From Chelatococcus sp. YT9 (GTDB lineage: Bacteria > Pseudomonadota > Alphaproteobacteria > Rhizobiales > Beijerinckiaceae): a DNA stretch of 64,000 nucleotides. This document shows positions 48,333-58,070 of the stretch, piece after piece (position 1 is the stretch's first letter; the number at the start of each line of letters is the position of its first letter). Location of the stretch: the NCBI RefSeq assembly GCF_018398315.1, contig NZ_JAHBRW010000001.1, positions 124,001 through 188,000 of the forward strand, read 5' to 3'. Under the pieces are notes generated by a model that saw nothing but the letters and a program-made list of their open reading frames with translations, ran no database searches and was not told the origin of the DNA. The translations under genes and the position numbers were made by a program.

Positions 48333-49703
48333 TCAATAAACGTATGTCTTGAAGACGGGCTCGACGTTCTCCCGCCACGTGTCGGCATAGCGCGCGAGCA
48401 TGCGCTGTGCGGCATTTTCGCCGCTGGTGACCACCTCATCCAATATGTCCAGGAAATGGCCCTCATCGCGGCCCTGAGCATCGCGGCGGCCTCGCCGGGC
48501 GAGGCCCGCGCGCGAAAGGTCAAGCACGTCGCGCGCCACCTCCCGGAGTGGGCGCCCCGCAACGGTCGCGGCCAACCCCCGCACGGGAACGTCGCGACGC
48601 AGGGTCTCGCGATCCACGTTGCTCCAGCCCTTGACAAGCTCCCAGGCGCCATCACGCGCGACATCGTCATAAAGCAGGCCGACCCAGAACGCCGGCAGCG
48701 CGCAGAGGAAAGGTGTCGAGCCGGTGTCAGCGCCCCGCATCTCCAGATAGCGCTTCAGGCGCACCTCGGGAAACAGCGTAGAGAGGTGGTTAGCCCAGTC
48801 GGAGAGCGTCGCGCGTTCCCCCGGCAGGGCCGCCAAGCGGCCGGTCATCAGATCCTTGAAAGAAGCGCCCGTGACGTCGTGGTAAGTGTCGCCACGCTTG
48901 ACGAAATACATCGGAACGTCGAGCGCCCAATCCACATAGCGCTCATATCCCATGCCGTCCTCGAAAGCGAAGGGTAGCATGCCCGTGCGATCGGCGTCCG
49001 TATCGAGCCATATGCGCGAACGCATGGACTGGAAGCCGTTCGGGCGGCCCTCCGTGAAGGGCGAATTGGCGAACAATGCAGTCGCGAGCGGCTGCAGCGC
49101 CAGGCCGATTCGCAACTTCTGGACCATGTCGGCCTCGGAGGCGAAGTCGAGGTTCACCTGAACGGTCGCCGTCCGGAACATCATGTCGAGACCATGCTGG
49201 CCCACCTTCGGCATGTAGCGGCGCATGATCTCATAGCGCCCTTTTGGCATCACGGGCGTATCGTCCAGGCTCCACAGCGGGCTCATGCCGAGCGTGAGAA
49301 ACGCAATTCCGAGCGGCTCCGCCACCTCGCGCACCTGGGCGAGATGGGCGTGGGTTTCGCAGGACATCTGATGCAGCGTTGTCAGCGGAGCGCCCGACAG
49401 TTCGAACTGCCCGCCGGGTTCGAGCGAGATGGCCCCGCCGCCCGTGACGTCCTCAAGGCCGATGGGATGGTCGCCTTCCATGATAGGCCGCCAGCCGAGA
49501 AGGCCCTGCATGCCGTCGAGCAACGCCCTGATACCGCGCGGCCCTTCATAGGGCACCGGACGGTTATCTTTGACATAGAAAGGGATTTTCTCGTGCTCGG
49601 TGCCGATTCGCCACTGCTCGGCAGGCTTGGCGCCCTCTGCGATATAGGCAATCAGCTCGTCGCGAGAGGCAATCGGCGACGCATTCGAGGAATCCCGGGC
49701 CAT
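48333..49703 (-). CDS. gshA: Glutamate-cysteine ligase (plant/alphaproteobacterial type)
   Basis: A 456-residue enzyme that makes gamma-glutamylcysteine, the first step of glutathione. It has IGTEHEKIPFYV near the N-terminus, GGQFELSGAP, the segment FRTATVQVNLDF and LRRDVPVRGLAATVAG. It is the redox-type GCL of plants and alphaproteobacteria, not E. coli GshA. AGGGAAG lies 8 bases before the ATG. gshB is not in the window. Confidence 0.95.
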   Translation of the reverse strand: MARDSSNASPIASRDELIAYIAEGAKPAEQWRIGTEHEKIPFYVKDNRPVPYEGPRGIRALLDGMQGLLGWRPIMEGDHPIGLEDVTGGGAISLEPGGQFELSGAPLTTLHQMSCETHAHLAQVREVAEPLGIAFLTLGMSPLWSLDDTPVMPKGRYEIMRRYMPKVGQHGLDMMFRTATVQVNLDFASEADMVQKLRIGLALQPLATALFANSPFTEGRPNGFQSMRSRIWLDTDADRTGMLPFAFEDGMGYERYVDWALDVPMYFVKRGDTYHDVTGASFKDLMTGRLAALPGERATLSDWANHLSTLFPEVRLKRYLEMRGADTGSTPFLCALPAFWVGLLYDDVARDGAWELVKGWSNVDRETLRRDVPVRGLAATVAGRPLREVARDVLDLSRAGLARRGRRDAQGRDEGHFLDILDEVVTSGENAAQRMLARYADTWRENVEPVFKTYVY

Positions 49704-49824
49704 ACAAAGACTTCCCTGCGGCCCGGCATCGGGCGTGATGACAATTGCAGGAGTAGATAGAGTGCTGAACGCGGCTCGGCAATGGACTCAGGAAAGCGAA
49801 ATCTGAGCCGCCCCTCGGGCAATG

Positions 49825-50625
49825 CTAGCCCGCCCGTGGCGCAAGCTCCCGCCAATCGCCCATGACGCTCTGTACCAGGGCCAGCGCGGCGACGGCCGCC
49901 GTATCCGCGCGCAGGATGCGCGGGCCGAGCGCAAGCCGCAGCACGCCCGGGTGGGCGGAAAGGAGGCGGCGCTCGTTCTCGTCGAAGCCGCCCTCCGGTC
50001 CTATGAGGACCGCGACCTCGTCCGCGATGCCGAGCCCGGTGAGAGCCGCAATGGGATCAGGCTCCGGCGCTTCCTCGTCGCAGAAGATGAGCCGACAGGT
50101 CGGGGGCAGGTTTGCCAAGGCTTCGGCGAGGCGCACTTCCGCCCGAACTTCCGGCACGGAGAGGATGCCGCATTGCTCGGCCGCCTCGATGACATTGGCT
50201 ACGAGGCGATCGTGATTGATCCGCGTGACCTGTGTGTGCTGCGTCACGGTCGGCGTCAGGCTTGCGACGCCCATCTCCACGGCCTTCTGGACGACATAGT
50301 CGAGCCGCGCCTGCTTAAGCGGCGCGAAGAGGTAGTGGACGCCTCCAAGACCCGTTTGCTCTCTGGTCTTCTCGCGGATTGCAAGTGCTAGTCCCCTTCG
50401 CCCCGACGATGCGATGTCGGCGCGCCATTCGCCGTCGCGGCCATTGAAGACGAGGACAGATTGGCCAGCCTTCAGGCGCAGCACGTTGCCGAGGTAGTTT
50501 GCCTGCGCCTTGTCGAGCTCCAGCACCCTCGCGCGCGCGAGGCCCGTATCCAAGAACAGGCGCGGCGCCCGGGCTGAGCGATGCGAGGATTGATATGCGG
50601 TTCCGCTCACGTCATTGACCGTCAT
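49825..50625 (-). CDS. rsmE: 16S rRNA m3U1498 methyltransferase RsmE
   Basis: A 266-residue SPOUT methyltransferase. The N-terminal PUA-like domain has NYLGNVLRLKAGQSVLVFNGRDGEW. The C-terminal trefoil-knot SAM site has VLIGPEGGFDENE and RLALGPRILRADTAA. Length normal. It lies 121 bp upstream of gshA in the same direction, a frequent neighbour pair. Confidence 0.96.
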   Translation of the reverse strand: MTVNDVSGTAYQSSHRSARAPRLFLDTGLARARVLELDKAQANYLGNVLRLKAGQSVLVFNGRDGEWRADIASSGRRGLALAIREKTREQTGLGGVHYLFAPLKQARLDYVVQKAVEMGVASLTPTVTQHTQVTRINHDRLVANVIEAAEQCGILSVPEVRAEVRLAEALANLPPTCRLIFCDEEAPEPDPIAALTGLGIADEVAVLIGPEGGFDENERRLLSAHPGVLRLALGPRILRADTAAVAALALVQSVMGDWRELAPRAG

Positions 50626-51035
50626 GCAAATGGAGCCTTGCGTGTGGGTGATTCGGCTGCACCAAGGCCCGCCGACCTCACCGGAAGCCAGTGATCACGA
50701 CATTGTAAGGTGGGTAAAGCCGCCGCCTCGGTTTTTTACGCCGTTGGCAGGCGTAGTGGATCCGCTCGAAAACGGCCACAATCCTGCAGCATCTGTGGCG
50801 GCGGGTTGGAAAGAGCGGGTCAAGGCGTTTCAGTGGTTTGCCTTTCGCGCCCGCTTTGTTCATAGACAGATGCAAGCTGTTTTTTCGCATTCGTGCGGAC
50901 GACGCGGCGCGTCATTTGGAGTGGAGATCATGCATCTTGAGGTCAATCTCTCTTCGTAGAGCTCGGCCCCGGGGTGGCATTCTTCCCTGTTGCGAATTAA
51001 ACTTATCGTTAATAGCGGCAAACGAGGGTTGGTTG
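50626..51035. other. 410-bp gap between rsmE and the secreted-protein gene
   Basis: Open frames here are short and without recognisable domains. The region must hold divergent promoters for rsmE and the downstream secreted protein. I saw no clear RNA element. Confidence 0.45.
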
Positions 51036-51518
51036 ATGAAACGGTTGGATGGTTTGCGGGTCCGTCACCTGGCTCTTTTCGCTGGGCTGATGCTCGCGCC
51101 GTTCATGGGCCCTGCGATTTCTCCCGCTGCAGCGCAGGCGTCCGGCTGCGAGCAGATCAAGACTTTTCTTGATCAGCGGAAGGCACTTGTCGAGCGTCTG
51201 AACAAACTCGGAAAGAAGCCCGACGCGAAATCGGCCTGCTCGCTTTTGACGAATCTCGCCAGCAATGGTTCGAGCACGTTGAAATGGGTCGATTCCAACA
51301 AGGCCTGGTGCCAGATTCCGGACGAGTTCGTGAACGGCTTTAAGGCTGATAACTCCCGAGTGACCAAATTCCGCGGGCAAGCCTGCAACGCGGCAGCCCA
51401 GCAAGCGGCGATGCAAAAGCGGGCCCAGCAGCAGCAACAGTCGAACTCGCCTTTCAACGTTCCGCCCGGCGGCGACGTCCTGACAGGCCCGATGCGGATT
51501 CCGCAGGGAGCGCTTTAA
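51036..51518 (+). CDS. Small secreted protein, Cys- and Gln-rich, unknown function
   Basis: A 160-residue protein with an N-terminal signal peptide (MKRLDGLRVRHLALFAGLML, cleavage near PAAAQAS). Four cysteines follow the signal (CEQIK, SACSL, AWCQIP, QACNAA), probably two disulfides. The C-terminal segment is Gln-rich (QQAAMQKRAQQQQQ) and then Pro/Gly-rich. GAGGG lies seven bases before the ATG at 51036; an earlier in-frame start lacks a signal. Similar proteins occur in Rhizobiales; no function is known to me. Confidence 0.78.
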   Translation: MKRLDGLRVRHLALFAGLMLAPFMGPAISPAAAQASGCEQIKTFLDQRKALVERLNKLGKKPDAKSACSLLTNLASNGSSTLKWVDSNKAWCQIPDEFVNGFKADNSRVTKFRGQACNAAAQQAAMQKRAQQQQQSNSPFNVPPGGDVLTGPMRIPQGAL

Positions 51519-51652
51519 CCCTTCGGCTACTGCCCGAGCGAAGTCGGGGCGTTCGTGCGTGATCGCCCCGCGTATTTCGCCCTCGAACGCTTCTTTTCCC
51601 ATGCCTGTTACCAACTGGTGTGGGATTTCTCCGCCCGCAGGCATGATCGCCC

Positions 51653-52591
51653 ATGATCGACAGTATCGACCGCCCCCTGCCCGATGCCCCCCTTGGCAAC
51701 TGGGTCGATCGATATGCCCCGCAGGCCTGGCGGCCCTATCTGCGTCTCGCACGCATGGACCGGCCGATCGGCTTGTGGTTGCTCCTGCTGCCGTGCTGGT
51801 GGTCAGCGGCGCTAGCTGCCGGCGCGCTCGGACGCTCAGGCCCGGACCCCTGGCATCTCGTGCTGTTCATGATCGGCGCGACAGCCATGCGCGGGGCTGG
51901 AAGCACTTACAACGACATCGTCGATCGCGATCTCGACGCCATGGTGGCCCGCACGCGCCATCGTCCTTTGCCGTCAGGGCAGGTCACGCCCCGCCAGGCG
52001 CTCGTGCTTCTCGTCGCCCTCTGCCTGATCGGACTTGGCGTCCTCCTGCAATTCAACCGCTTCGCCATCATGGTTGGGCTCGCGTCGCTCATCATCGTCG
52101 CGATCTATCCGTTCATGAAGCGGGTCACATCGATGCCGCAGCTCGTGCTCGGCCTCGCCTTCGCCTGGGGTGGCCTGATGGGCTGGGCTGCGCTCGCCGG
52201 TCGGCTCGATCCACCCGCCTTCCTCATCTATGGCGCGGCCATCGCCTGGACGGTGGGTTATGATACGATCTATGCCCTTCAGGATATCGAGGATGATCCC
52301 ATCGCCGGGATCAAATCCTCGGCGCGACTGTTCGGCGCCCATGCCAGACTTGGCGTGGGATTTTGCTATGCGCTGGCCGTGCTGCTCGCCCTCGCCGCTG
52401 TTGTCTTGGCGCATGGGGGGGCCCTCGCCTACTGCGGCCTCGCGGCTTTCGCAGGGCATCTCGCGTGGCAGCTCTCTCGGATCCGCCTGGGGGACGAGGC
52501 AGGCGCGCTCAGGCTCTTCAAATCGAACCGCGACGCAGGCCTCCTCCTGTTTGCGGGATTGACGCTGGATGCCATTCTGCGGAATGTCTGA
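51653..52591 (+). CDS. ubiA: 4-Hydroxybenzoate polyprenyltransferase
   Basis: A 312-residue membrane prenyltransferase of ubiquinone synthesis. The two Asp-rich motifs are NDIVDRDLDAMVARTRHRPL and YDTIYALQDIEDDPIAGIKSS, with eight to nine helices. An N-terminal extension (about 25 residues ahead of YLRLARMDRPIGLWLLLLPC) is usual in alphaproteobacteria. It could also prenylate a related benzoate. Confidence 0.95.
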   Translation: MIDSIDRPLPDAPLGNWVDRYAPQAWRPYLRLARMDRPIGLWLLLLPCWWSAALAAGALGRSGPDPWHLVLFMIGATAMRGAGSTYNDIVDRDLDAMVARTRHRPLPSGQVTPRQALVLLVALCLIGLGVLLQFNRFAIMVGLASLIIVAIYPFMKRVTSMPQLVLGLAFAWGGLMGWAALAGRLDPPAFLIYGAAIAWTVGYDTIYALQDIEDDPIAGIKSSARLFGAHARLGVGFCYALAVLLALAAVVLAHGGALAYCGLAAFAGHLAWQLSRIRLGDEAGALRLFKSNRDAGLLLFAGLTLDAILRNV

Positions 52592-52597
52592 TCACGA

Positions 52598-52945
52598 TCA
52601 GCGCCACACGAGCGGTGGTGCTTGCAGGGAGGCGGTCTTGCGGCGCACGAGGAAGCGAGGCCGGCGGCCTGAGAGCAATGCATGGCGGCGGCTCGCTCCG
52701 ACGGCGCCAAGCCGCACTGCTCCGACATTGTCGTAAAGCCGCTCATAGATCTCAGCTCCGGGTGCGTTCCGGACGTCCGCACACCCAGTCGCTCGTCGGC
52801 CAATCGGCAGGAGCAATAGGAGGCCTGTTGCCTTCGCGCAAGCCTGCCATTGGGCCACGATCTCAGTCGCATCAAAGAAGCCCACAACATCCTGCCGGCT
52901 ACCATCGACGACGATGAGAGCGAAGCGCTCCTCCAGGTGGGTCAC
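52598..52945 (-). CDS. Possible DUF6101-family protein, N-terminus unclear
   Basis: A 115-residue frame from a GTG at 52943-52945. The middle (ATEIVAQWQACAKATGLLLLL) and the Arg-rich tail (GRRPRFLVRRKTASL) resemble the second half of a conserved Rhizobiales protein (DUF6101), which normally has another 70-100 N-terminal residues. In the adjacent upstream frame (to about 53132) the segment RRRYQGLAFKPLGDP looks like the missing preceding part, suggesting a frameshift near 52930-52950. The gene is convergent with ubiA. Family assignment is tentative. Confidence 0.45.
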   Translation of the reverse strand: MTHLEERFALIVVDGSRQDVVGFFDATEIVAQWQACAKATGLLLLLPIGRRATGCADVRNAPGAEIYERLYDNVGAVRLGAVGASRRHALLSGRRPRFLVRRKTASLQAPPLVWR

Positions 52946-53491
52946 CGAGGGGCTTGAAGGCGAGGCCCTGGTACCGTCGCCGGTCGGCGCCTGCGCCTCC
53001 CGGGCGGACGGCCAAGCGGGGGAGCGACGCCACCGGAGGCTTGGGTTCCGCTGATCGCGCCGCCCCGGGTTCGGGCTGCATTGAGCAGTTGTCGCCGGGG
53101 CGGCTTTTCCTAAAGGATGGAACGCCTGGCATTATCTGACACCTTCTGCTTGACGAGCTCTGGCTTTCTTGGATGAAGCCCTCGCATCGACGCCCGCATC
53201 ATGCGCCAATCAATGGTATATTGGGTTAAAGTGTTGGGTTAAGATGCTGTAACTGTGTGAAACGTGCGGCGATGCTCAACGAAATCTTTCCGTGAGTGGG
53301 TTCTGCTCGTCGGAATACCTCCGACGGGCCGGTGATCAAGATGCTGCTCCTGCCCTGCAGAGCTGCGTTGCAGAAACGCCGGCAAACGCCCGCGCCCGGC
53401 CGTTTCACGCGGTTGCCGGAACAGTTGCCGGAACACGGGCGCGGGCGTAGAAGGCCCGTGCACTGGCGTTCTCATCCACAGCTCGGGACCG
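52946..53491. other. 546-bp gap, possibly holding a decayed gene start
   Basis: No complete gene. The left part (52946-53132) may be the out-of-frame N-terminal part of the DUF6101-like gene. Around 53222-53242 a tgggttaa motif is repeated. The rest shows no feature I can support apart from being upstream of the inositol-monophosphatase-family gene. Confidence 0.4.
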
Positions 53492-54316
53492 ATGCCGCTT
53501 TCCTTCAACGAGCCGACCCAATTGCGAACCTTCCTGCGCGCGACGGCCGAGGAGGCCGGCCGTGTAGCGCTGGCTCATTTCCGCGAGGGATTGGCCACGA
53601 CGGCGCGCACGTGGGCCAAGATGGGCGGCTCGCCGGTTACGGAAGCAGACATCGCTGTCGACAGGCTCCTTCGCCAGCGATTGTCCGATGCCCTGCCGGA
53701 AGCCGGCTGGCTCTCGGAAGAGACGACCGACGATCCGATCCGGCTTAACCAGCGGATCATGTGGGTGGTCGACCCGATTGACGGCACGCGCGCCTTTGCG
53801 GCAGGCGACCCGCGCTGGGCCGTGGCGATCGCCCTGATGGTGGACACGCGGCCGATCGCCGGCATCGTGCACGCTCCGGCGCTCCGGTCTAGCTACGAGG
53901 CGATCCGCGGCCATGGCGCCCTTCACAACGGGCGGCCTCTTCATGCCCGCTCCCAGCCCCTGGGTGAAGGCCTCCGCATCGCGGGCCCAAAACCGGAGCT
54001 CGAGCGCGTGGCACGGCACGTGGCCGGAGCACTGCCACAGCCGAAAATCCCCTCCCTCGCGCTGCGCCTTGCGTTCGTCGCCGACGGCCGCCTCGATGTG
54101 GGGGTGGCCTCTTCCAATGCGCATGACTGGGATATTGCCGCTTCCGACATTGTTCTGTCCGAAGCCGGCGCCATACTGACGGAGGCGGACGGCCGCCATC
54201 CCGTCTATAACAAACCCCGGCCAACCCATGGCATACTTGTCGCAGCAACGCCTCAGCTGCACAGGCAAGCTCTGGCGGCCTTCACAGCGTCCCGGCGGCC
54301 TGGTGCCACAACCTGA
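53492..54316 (+). CDS. Inositol monophosphatase family protein (CysQ-like)
   Basis: A 274-residue Mg2+-dependent phosphatase: WLSEET, the metal motif IMWVVDPIDGTRAF and HDWDIAASDIVLSEAGAILT. The family covers IMPase, CysQ (PAP phosphatase) and SuhB; the sequence alone does not separate them, but CysQ-type is usual next to DUF4170 in Rhizobiales. First gene of the lipid A/LPS block, 30 bp ahead of DUF4170. Confidence 0.9.
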   Translation: MPLSFNEPTQLRTFLRATAEEAGRVALAHFREGLATTARTWAKMGGSPVTEADIAVDRLLRQRLSDALPEAGWLSEETTDDPIRLNQRIMWVVDPIDGTRAFAAGDPRWAVAIALMVDTRPIAGIVHAPALRSSYEAIRGHGALHNGRPLHARSQPLGEGLRIAGPKPELERVARHVAGALPQPKIPSLALRLAFVADGRLDVGVASSNAHDWDIAASDIVLSEAGAILTEADGRHPVYNKPRPTHGILVAATPQLHRQALAAFTASRRPGATT

Positions 54317-54345
54317 CCCCAGGGCGCTTCACGCGGAGCTAGACC

Positions 54346-54579
54346 ATGAGCGAAACCGGCAGCAGGCAACTTCTCCACCTCGTCTTCGGCGGCGAGCTGG
54401 AGCATCTGGACGGATATGACTTCCGCGACTTGTCGAAACTCGACATCGTCGGCATCTATCCCGACTACAAGAGTGCCCATGTCGCGTGGAAGGCCAAGGC
54501 GCAGTCGACGGTCGACAATGCCCACATGCGCTATTTCATCGTTCACCTGCACCGGCTCCTGACGCCGGACGCGGTTTGA
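54346..54579 (+). CDS. DUF4170 small protein
   Basis: A 77-residue soluble protein (LHLVFGGELEHLDGYDFRDLSKLDIVGIYPDY, a compact alpha-beta sequence) matching DUF4170. It sits between the IMPase-family gene and the DUF374 acyltransferase, a conserved order in Rhizobiales. Function unknown. Confidence 0.9.
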   Translation: MSETGSRQLLHLVFGGELEHLDGYDFRDLSKLDIVGIYPDYKSAHVAWKAKAQSTVDNAHMRYFIVHLHRLLTPDAV

Positions 54580-54601
54580 GCGCGGGACTCTCGCGGACAT
54601 A

Positions 54602-55354
54602 ATGGCCAAGCCCCTCAAGCGGCTACTGCGATCGCGGCCGGTCCAATCCCTGCTCGGGCACCTGCTTGCGGGCTACCTCCGGCTTGTCCAGCGCACCAAC
54701 ACCTTCGTCTGGGACCGCGACGGCAGCGCCGACGCTGCCTATGCCCGCATTGGGCCCCTGCCAGTTATCGTGGCCATGTGGCACGGGCAGCATTTCATGA
54801 TCCCCTTCGCGAAACGGCCAGGGGATCCGGCCGCCGCCCTCGTCTCACGCCATGGCGATGGCGAATTCAACGCCATTGCGCTGGCGCGCCTCGGCATCCG
54901 CGCCATCCGCGGCTCTGGCGCGCGCGGTACGAAGGTCCGAGAAAAAGGCGGCGCAGCAGCCTTGCGAGGCCTCCTCAAGACACTGGCCGACGGCGAGATG
55001 GTCGTGCTGACGGCCGATATTCCCAAGGTCTCGCGCGTCTGCGGAGAGGGGATCGTGATGCTCAGCCGATTGTCCGGAAGGCCGGTCGTGCCAGTGGCGG
55101 TCGTCACGAGCCGGCGCATCGATTTTCGTAGTTGGGACCGGGCCTCGATCGGGCTGCCCTTCGGACGAGGGGTCATCGCCGTCGGAGACGCAATCACTGT
55201 TCCACGCGACGCTGATCCCGAAACACTGGAGGCCTGCCGGCTCAGGATCGAGGAGGAACTCGACGCGGTGCACGCTCGCGCCTATGGCGGCATCGGCACT
55301 GTGGATCCCGGCGCACGCTCCATGGCGGCTGACACAAAAAGCCATGCCGCCTGA
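54602..55354 (+). CDS. DUF374 lysophospholipid acyltransferase-like protein
   Basis: A 250-residue DUF374 protein: IVAMWHGQHFMIPF (His near the acyltransferase H-x4-D position), AIRGSGARGTKVREKGG and VVLTADIPKVSRVCGEGIVMLSRLSGRPVVPVA. The N-terminus has a short amphipathic stretch. It is encoded ahead of waaA and lpxK, so it likely acts on lipid A or a lipid precursor; the acceptor is not known. Confidence 0.9.
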   Translation: MAKPLKRLLRSRPVQSLLGHLLAGYLRLVQRTNTFVWDRDGSADAAYARIGPLPVIVAMWHGQHFMIPFAKRPGDPAAALVSRHGDGEFNAIALARLGIRAIRGSGARGTKVREKGGAAALRGLLKTLADGEMVVLTADIPKVSRVCGEGIVMLSRLSGRPVVPVAVVTSRRIDFRSWDRASIGLPFGRGVIAVGDAITVPRDADPETLEACRLRIEEELDAVHARAYGGIGTVDPGARSMAADTKSHAA

Positions 55355-55646
55355 TATTTTCACCGCTATTCAGTACGTTACATTCACGTGTTGTCGATCA
55401 GCGCATTCCGTACTTGCAATGGGATGCAAGAGGCTGTTGACGGTCAGGAATGACTTGAACCTCGCAGGAGTCAGTACTGTTTAACGCGGACCGGCCCTGA
55501 CCATAACCGCCTTTGCCCGGCCTGCATGCCCGAAGCCTTTTGGCCCCATTTCTTTAGCCATATCTTGACGATTATCTCGTGGATGAAGAGCACGTGAGAG
55601 ACTGGATAGCCCGCCCCTGGAGCCGCTTGGCAGGAGCCCCCGTCGC

Positions 55647-56942
55647 ATGAGCATGCGTGACAGCTTTTTGCTTCGGCTCTACGGGACGATCATGGCGGCG
55701 CTCGAACCCGTTGCGGCGCTCGCTCTGCGCTGGCGCCAGAAGCGCGGCAAGGAGGACCCGACGCGCCTCGCGGAGCGGCGCGGCTTTCCCGGCCGCGCCA
55801 GGCCAGACGGGCGCATCGCCTGGGTGCACGGCGCGAGCGTCGGCGAGATCGTCTCTCTCCTGCCCGTCATGGAGCGCCTCACGCGCCGGGGTTTCACCGT
55901 GCTTGTCACGTCAGGGACGGTGACCTCCGCCAAGATGATCACCCGGCGCCTTCCGCCACGCGCGCTCCATCAGTTCATGCCGCTGGACGTTCCGCGCTAC
56001 GTGAGGCGCTTCCTCAACCATTGGGAGCCCGACCTCGTCCTTATCGCCGAGTCAGAGCTATGGCCGAACATGATCAGTGAGGTGCATGATCGCGGCATCC
56101 CGCTCATTCTGGTCAATGCCCGGCTTTCGGAGCGCGCGCTCCGCCGCTGGCGGCGTTTTCCCAAGAGCGCTCGCTATCTCCTGCAGAGTTTCGATCTATG
56201 CCTGGCGCAGTCGAAGGCTGACGCCGAGCGCCTCGCAACGCTCGGCGCGCCGCGTGTCAACATCGCCGGAAATCTCAAGTTCGACGTGCCGGCTCCGCCC
56301 GCAGACGCATCCTCGCTCGCAACCCTGACGGGCTTGATCGGTGACCGACCGGTCTGGGTCGCGGCCAGCACCCACGGCGGCGAAGAGGAAATGGTTGCCG
56401 CGGCCCATCGCATGCTCCTCGCGTATCAGCCCGACCTTCTGACGATCATCGCCCCCCGCCACCCCGAGCGGGGCGAGGCCGTCGCCGAGATCGTCCGGCG
56501 GGCCGGGCTCACGGTGGCGCAACGGTCCCATGGCCTTTTGCCTGACCGGCACACGGACATCTATGTCGCCGATACGATTGGCGAGCTCGGCCTGTTCTAC
56601 CGGCTGGCCACCGTTGCGTTCATCGGGCGCTCACTGGTGCCGCTCGGTGGTCAGAACCCGATCGAACCCGCCAAGCTGGGCACGGCGATCCTCCACGGTC
56701 CTTATGTGCACAATTTCGCGGATGTCTACGCGGCCATAGACCGTCGCGACGGCGCCTTGCCGATCTCCGACGAGGAAAGCCTCGCACGCGCGCTTTCGCT
56801 CTTATTCTCGGATGCCGCGCGCACCCGCTCGATGGCGAGGGCTGCGGCGGCGACGGTGGAGGAGCTCGGCGGCGCGGTGGAGCGCACCATGAACGCGATC
56901 GAGCCCTATATCCTGCAGATGCATCTGGAAGCACGCGCATGA
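55647..56942 (+). CDS. waaA: 3-Deoxy-D-manno-octulosonic acid (Kdo) transferase
   Basis: A 431-residue GT-B enzyme that adds Kdo to lipid IVA at the inner membrane. It has an N-terminal membrane anchor, the HGASVGE motif with the catalytic Glu, ESELWPNMI, and GRSLVPLGGQNPIEPAKLG near the donor site. AGGAG lies ten bases before the ATG at 55647. It is followed after 46 bp by lpxK. Confidence 0.97.
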   Translation: MSMRDSFLLRLYGTIMAALEPVAALALRWRQKRGKEDPTRLAERRGFPGRARPDGRIAWVHGASVGEIVSLLPVMERLTRRGFTVLVTSGTVTSAKMITRRLPPRALHQFMPLDVPRYVRRFLNHWEPDLVLIAESELWPNMISEVHDRGIPLILVNARLSERALRRWRRFPKSARYLLQSFDLCLAQSKADAERLATLGAPRVNIAGNLKFDVPAPPADASSLATLTGLIGDRPVWVAASTHGGEEEMVAAAHRMLLAYQPDLLTIIAPRHPERGEAVAEIVRRAGLTVAQRSHGLLPDRHTDIYVADTIGELGLFYRLATVAFIGRSLVPLGGQNPIEPAKLGTAILHGPYVHNFADVYAAIDRRDGALPISDEESLARALSLLFSDAARTRSMARAAAATVEELGGAVERTMNAIEPYILQMHLEARA

Positions 56943-56988
56943 GGGTTGGGGTATCTCAGTGCCGTGCCCTACGGCTGGCGGCCGATTG

Positions 56989-58002
56989 ATGCGCACGCCG
57001 TCTTTCTGGTGGCGTCCGCAACCCACGCTGCTGGCCCGCCTTCTGCAGCCAATCGGCTTTATCTATGGCGCGATCACGGCGCGCCGCATGGGCCGTCCCG
57101 GCGCTAAACCGCCCTGCCCTGTGATCTGCATCGGCAATCTGACGGCGGGAGGCGCCGGAAAGACACCCGTCGCCATCGCCATCGCGGATCTGCTCAGCGC
57201 CCGCCAGGAAAGGCCTTACGTGCTGAGCCGCGGCTATGGCGGGCATCTCGCGGGTCCTGTCATCGTAACACCCGGCCTACACGACGCGGAAGCCGTTGGC
57301 GACGAGCCGTTGATCATCGCCCGCCATGTGCCTGTGGTTGTCTCGCGTGACCGGCCAGCCGGCGCGACCCTCGCCAAGGCTGAAGGCGCGTCGGTCATCG
57401 TGATGGACGACGGGCTGCAAAACCCCTCCCTTGCCAAAACGGTTACTTTCGCCGTGGTCGATGGCGCAGCCGGTTTCGGCAACCAGCTCTGTGTTCCGGC
57501 CGGCCCTCTCCGCGCCGCCCTGCCCGTTCAGTTACCCCATGTCGACGCGTTCCTCGTGGTCGGTCAAGGCCCAGCCCGCGCGGCTGTCATGGACATTGCC
57601 CGCCACCGCCCGGTCTTTACCGGGGCGCTCGTCCCAGACCCAGAAGCCGCTGCCGGCTTGCACGGCAAGCGTGTCGCGGCCTTCGCCGGGATCGGCCGGC
57701 CGGAGAAGTTTTTCGCAACCCTGCGGTCTATCGGAGCGGAGGTCGTCGACGAAGCAGCATTCGGTGACCACCAGCCCTACACGCCGGCGGATTTGCGAGC
57801 ATTGGCGGCCCGCGCCAAAGCTCTGGACGCCCTGCTCGTCACGACGGAGAAGGACCTAGCGCGCCTCGGCGACGATATCAGCCATCTGCCAGGCCTCGTG
57901 GTGTTGCCGGTGCGGTTCGTGCCTGACGACGAAAAGGGTCTTGCCGCATTCGTGTTGGGCTGGCTGCGCAAGACGAAGAAGGGCCGGAAGCGGACCGCCT
58001 AG
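56989..58002 (+). CDS. lpxK: Tetraacyldisaccharide 4'-kinase
   Basis: A 337-residue kinase that phosphorylates the lipid A disaccharide. Walker A is in GNLTAGGAGKTPVAIA and the catalytic Asp segment in VIVMDDGLQNPSL; SRGYGG is also present. The start at 56989 gives MRTPSFWW, the usual family start; a GTG ten codons upstream is possible. It is the last rightward gene of this block. Confidence 0.96.
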   Translation: MRTPSFWWRPQPTLLARLLQPIGFIYGAITARRMGRPGAKPPCPVICIGNLTAGGAGKTPVAIAIADLLSARQERPYVLSRGYGGHLAGPVIVTPGLHDAEAVGDEPLIIARHVPVVVSRDRPAGATLAKAEGASVIVMDDGLQNPSLAKTVTFAVVDGAAGFGNQLCVPAGPLRAALPVQLPHVDAFLVVGQGPARAAVMDIARHRPVFTGALVPDPEAAAGLHGKRVAAFAGIGRPEKFFATLRSIGAEVVDEAAFGDHQPYTPADLRALAARAKALDALLVTTEKDLARLGDDISHLPGLVVLPVRFVPDDEKGLAAFVLGWLRKTKKGRKRTA

Positions 58003-58070
58003 GAGCCGTCGGATGACACCGACATTCCGACATAACCTTCCATCTGAGAGTGCTGAATACCGAGTGACCC

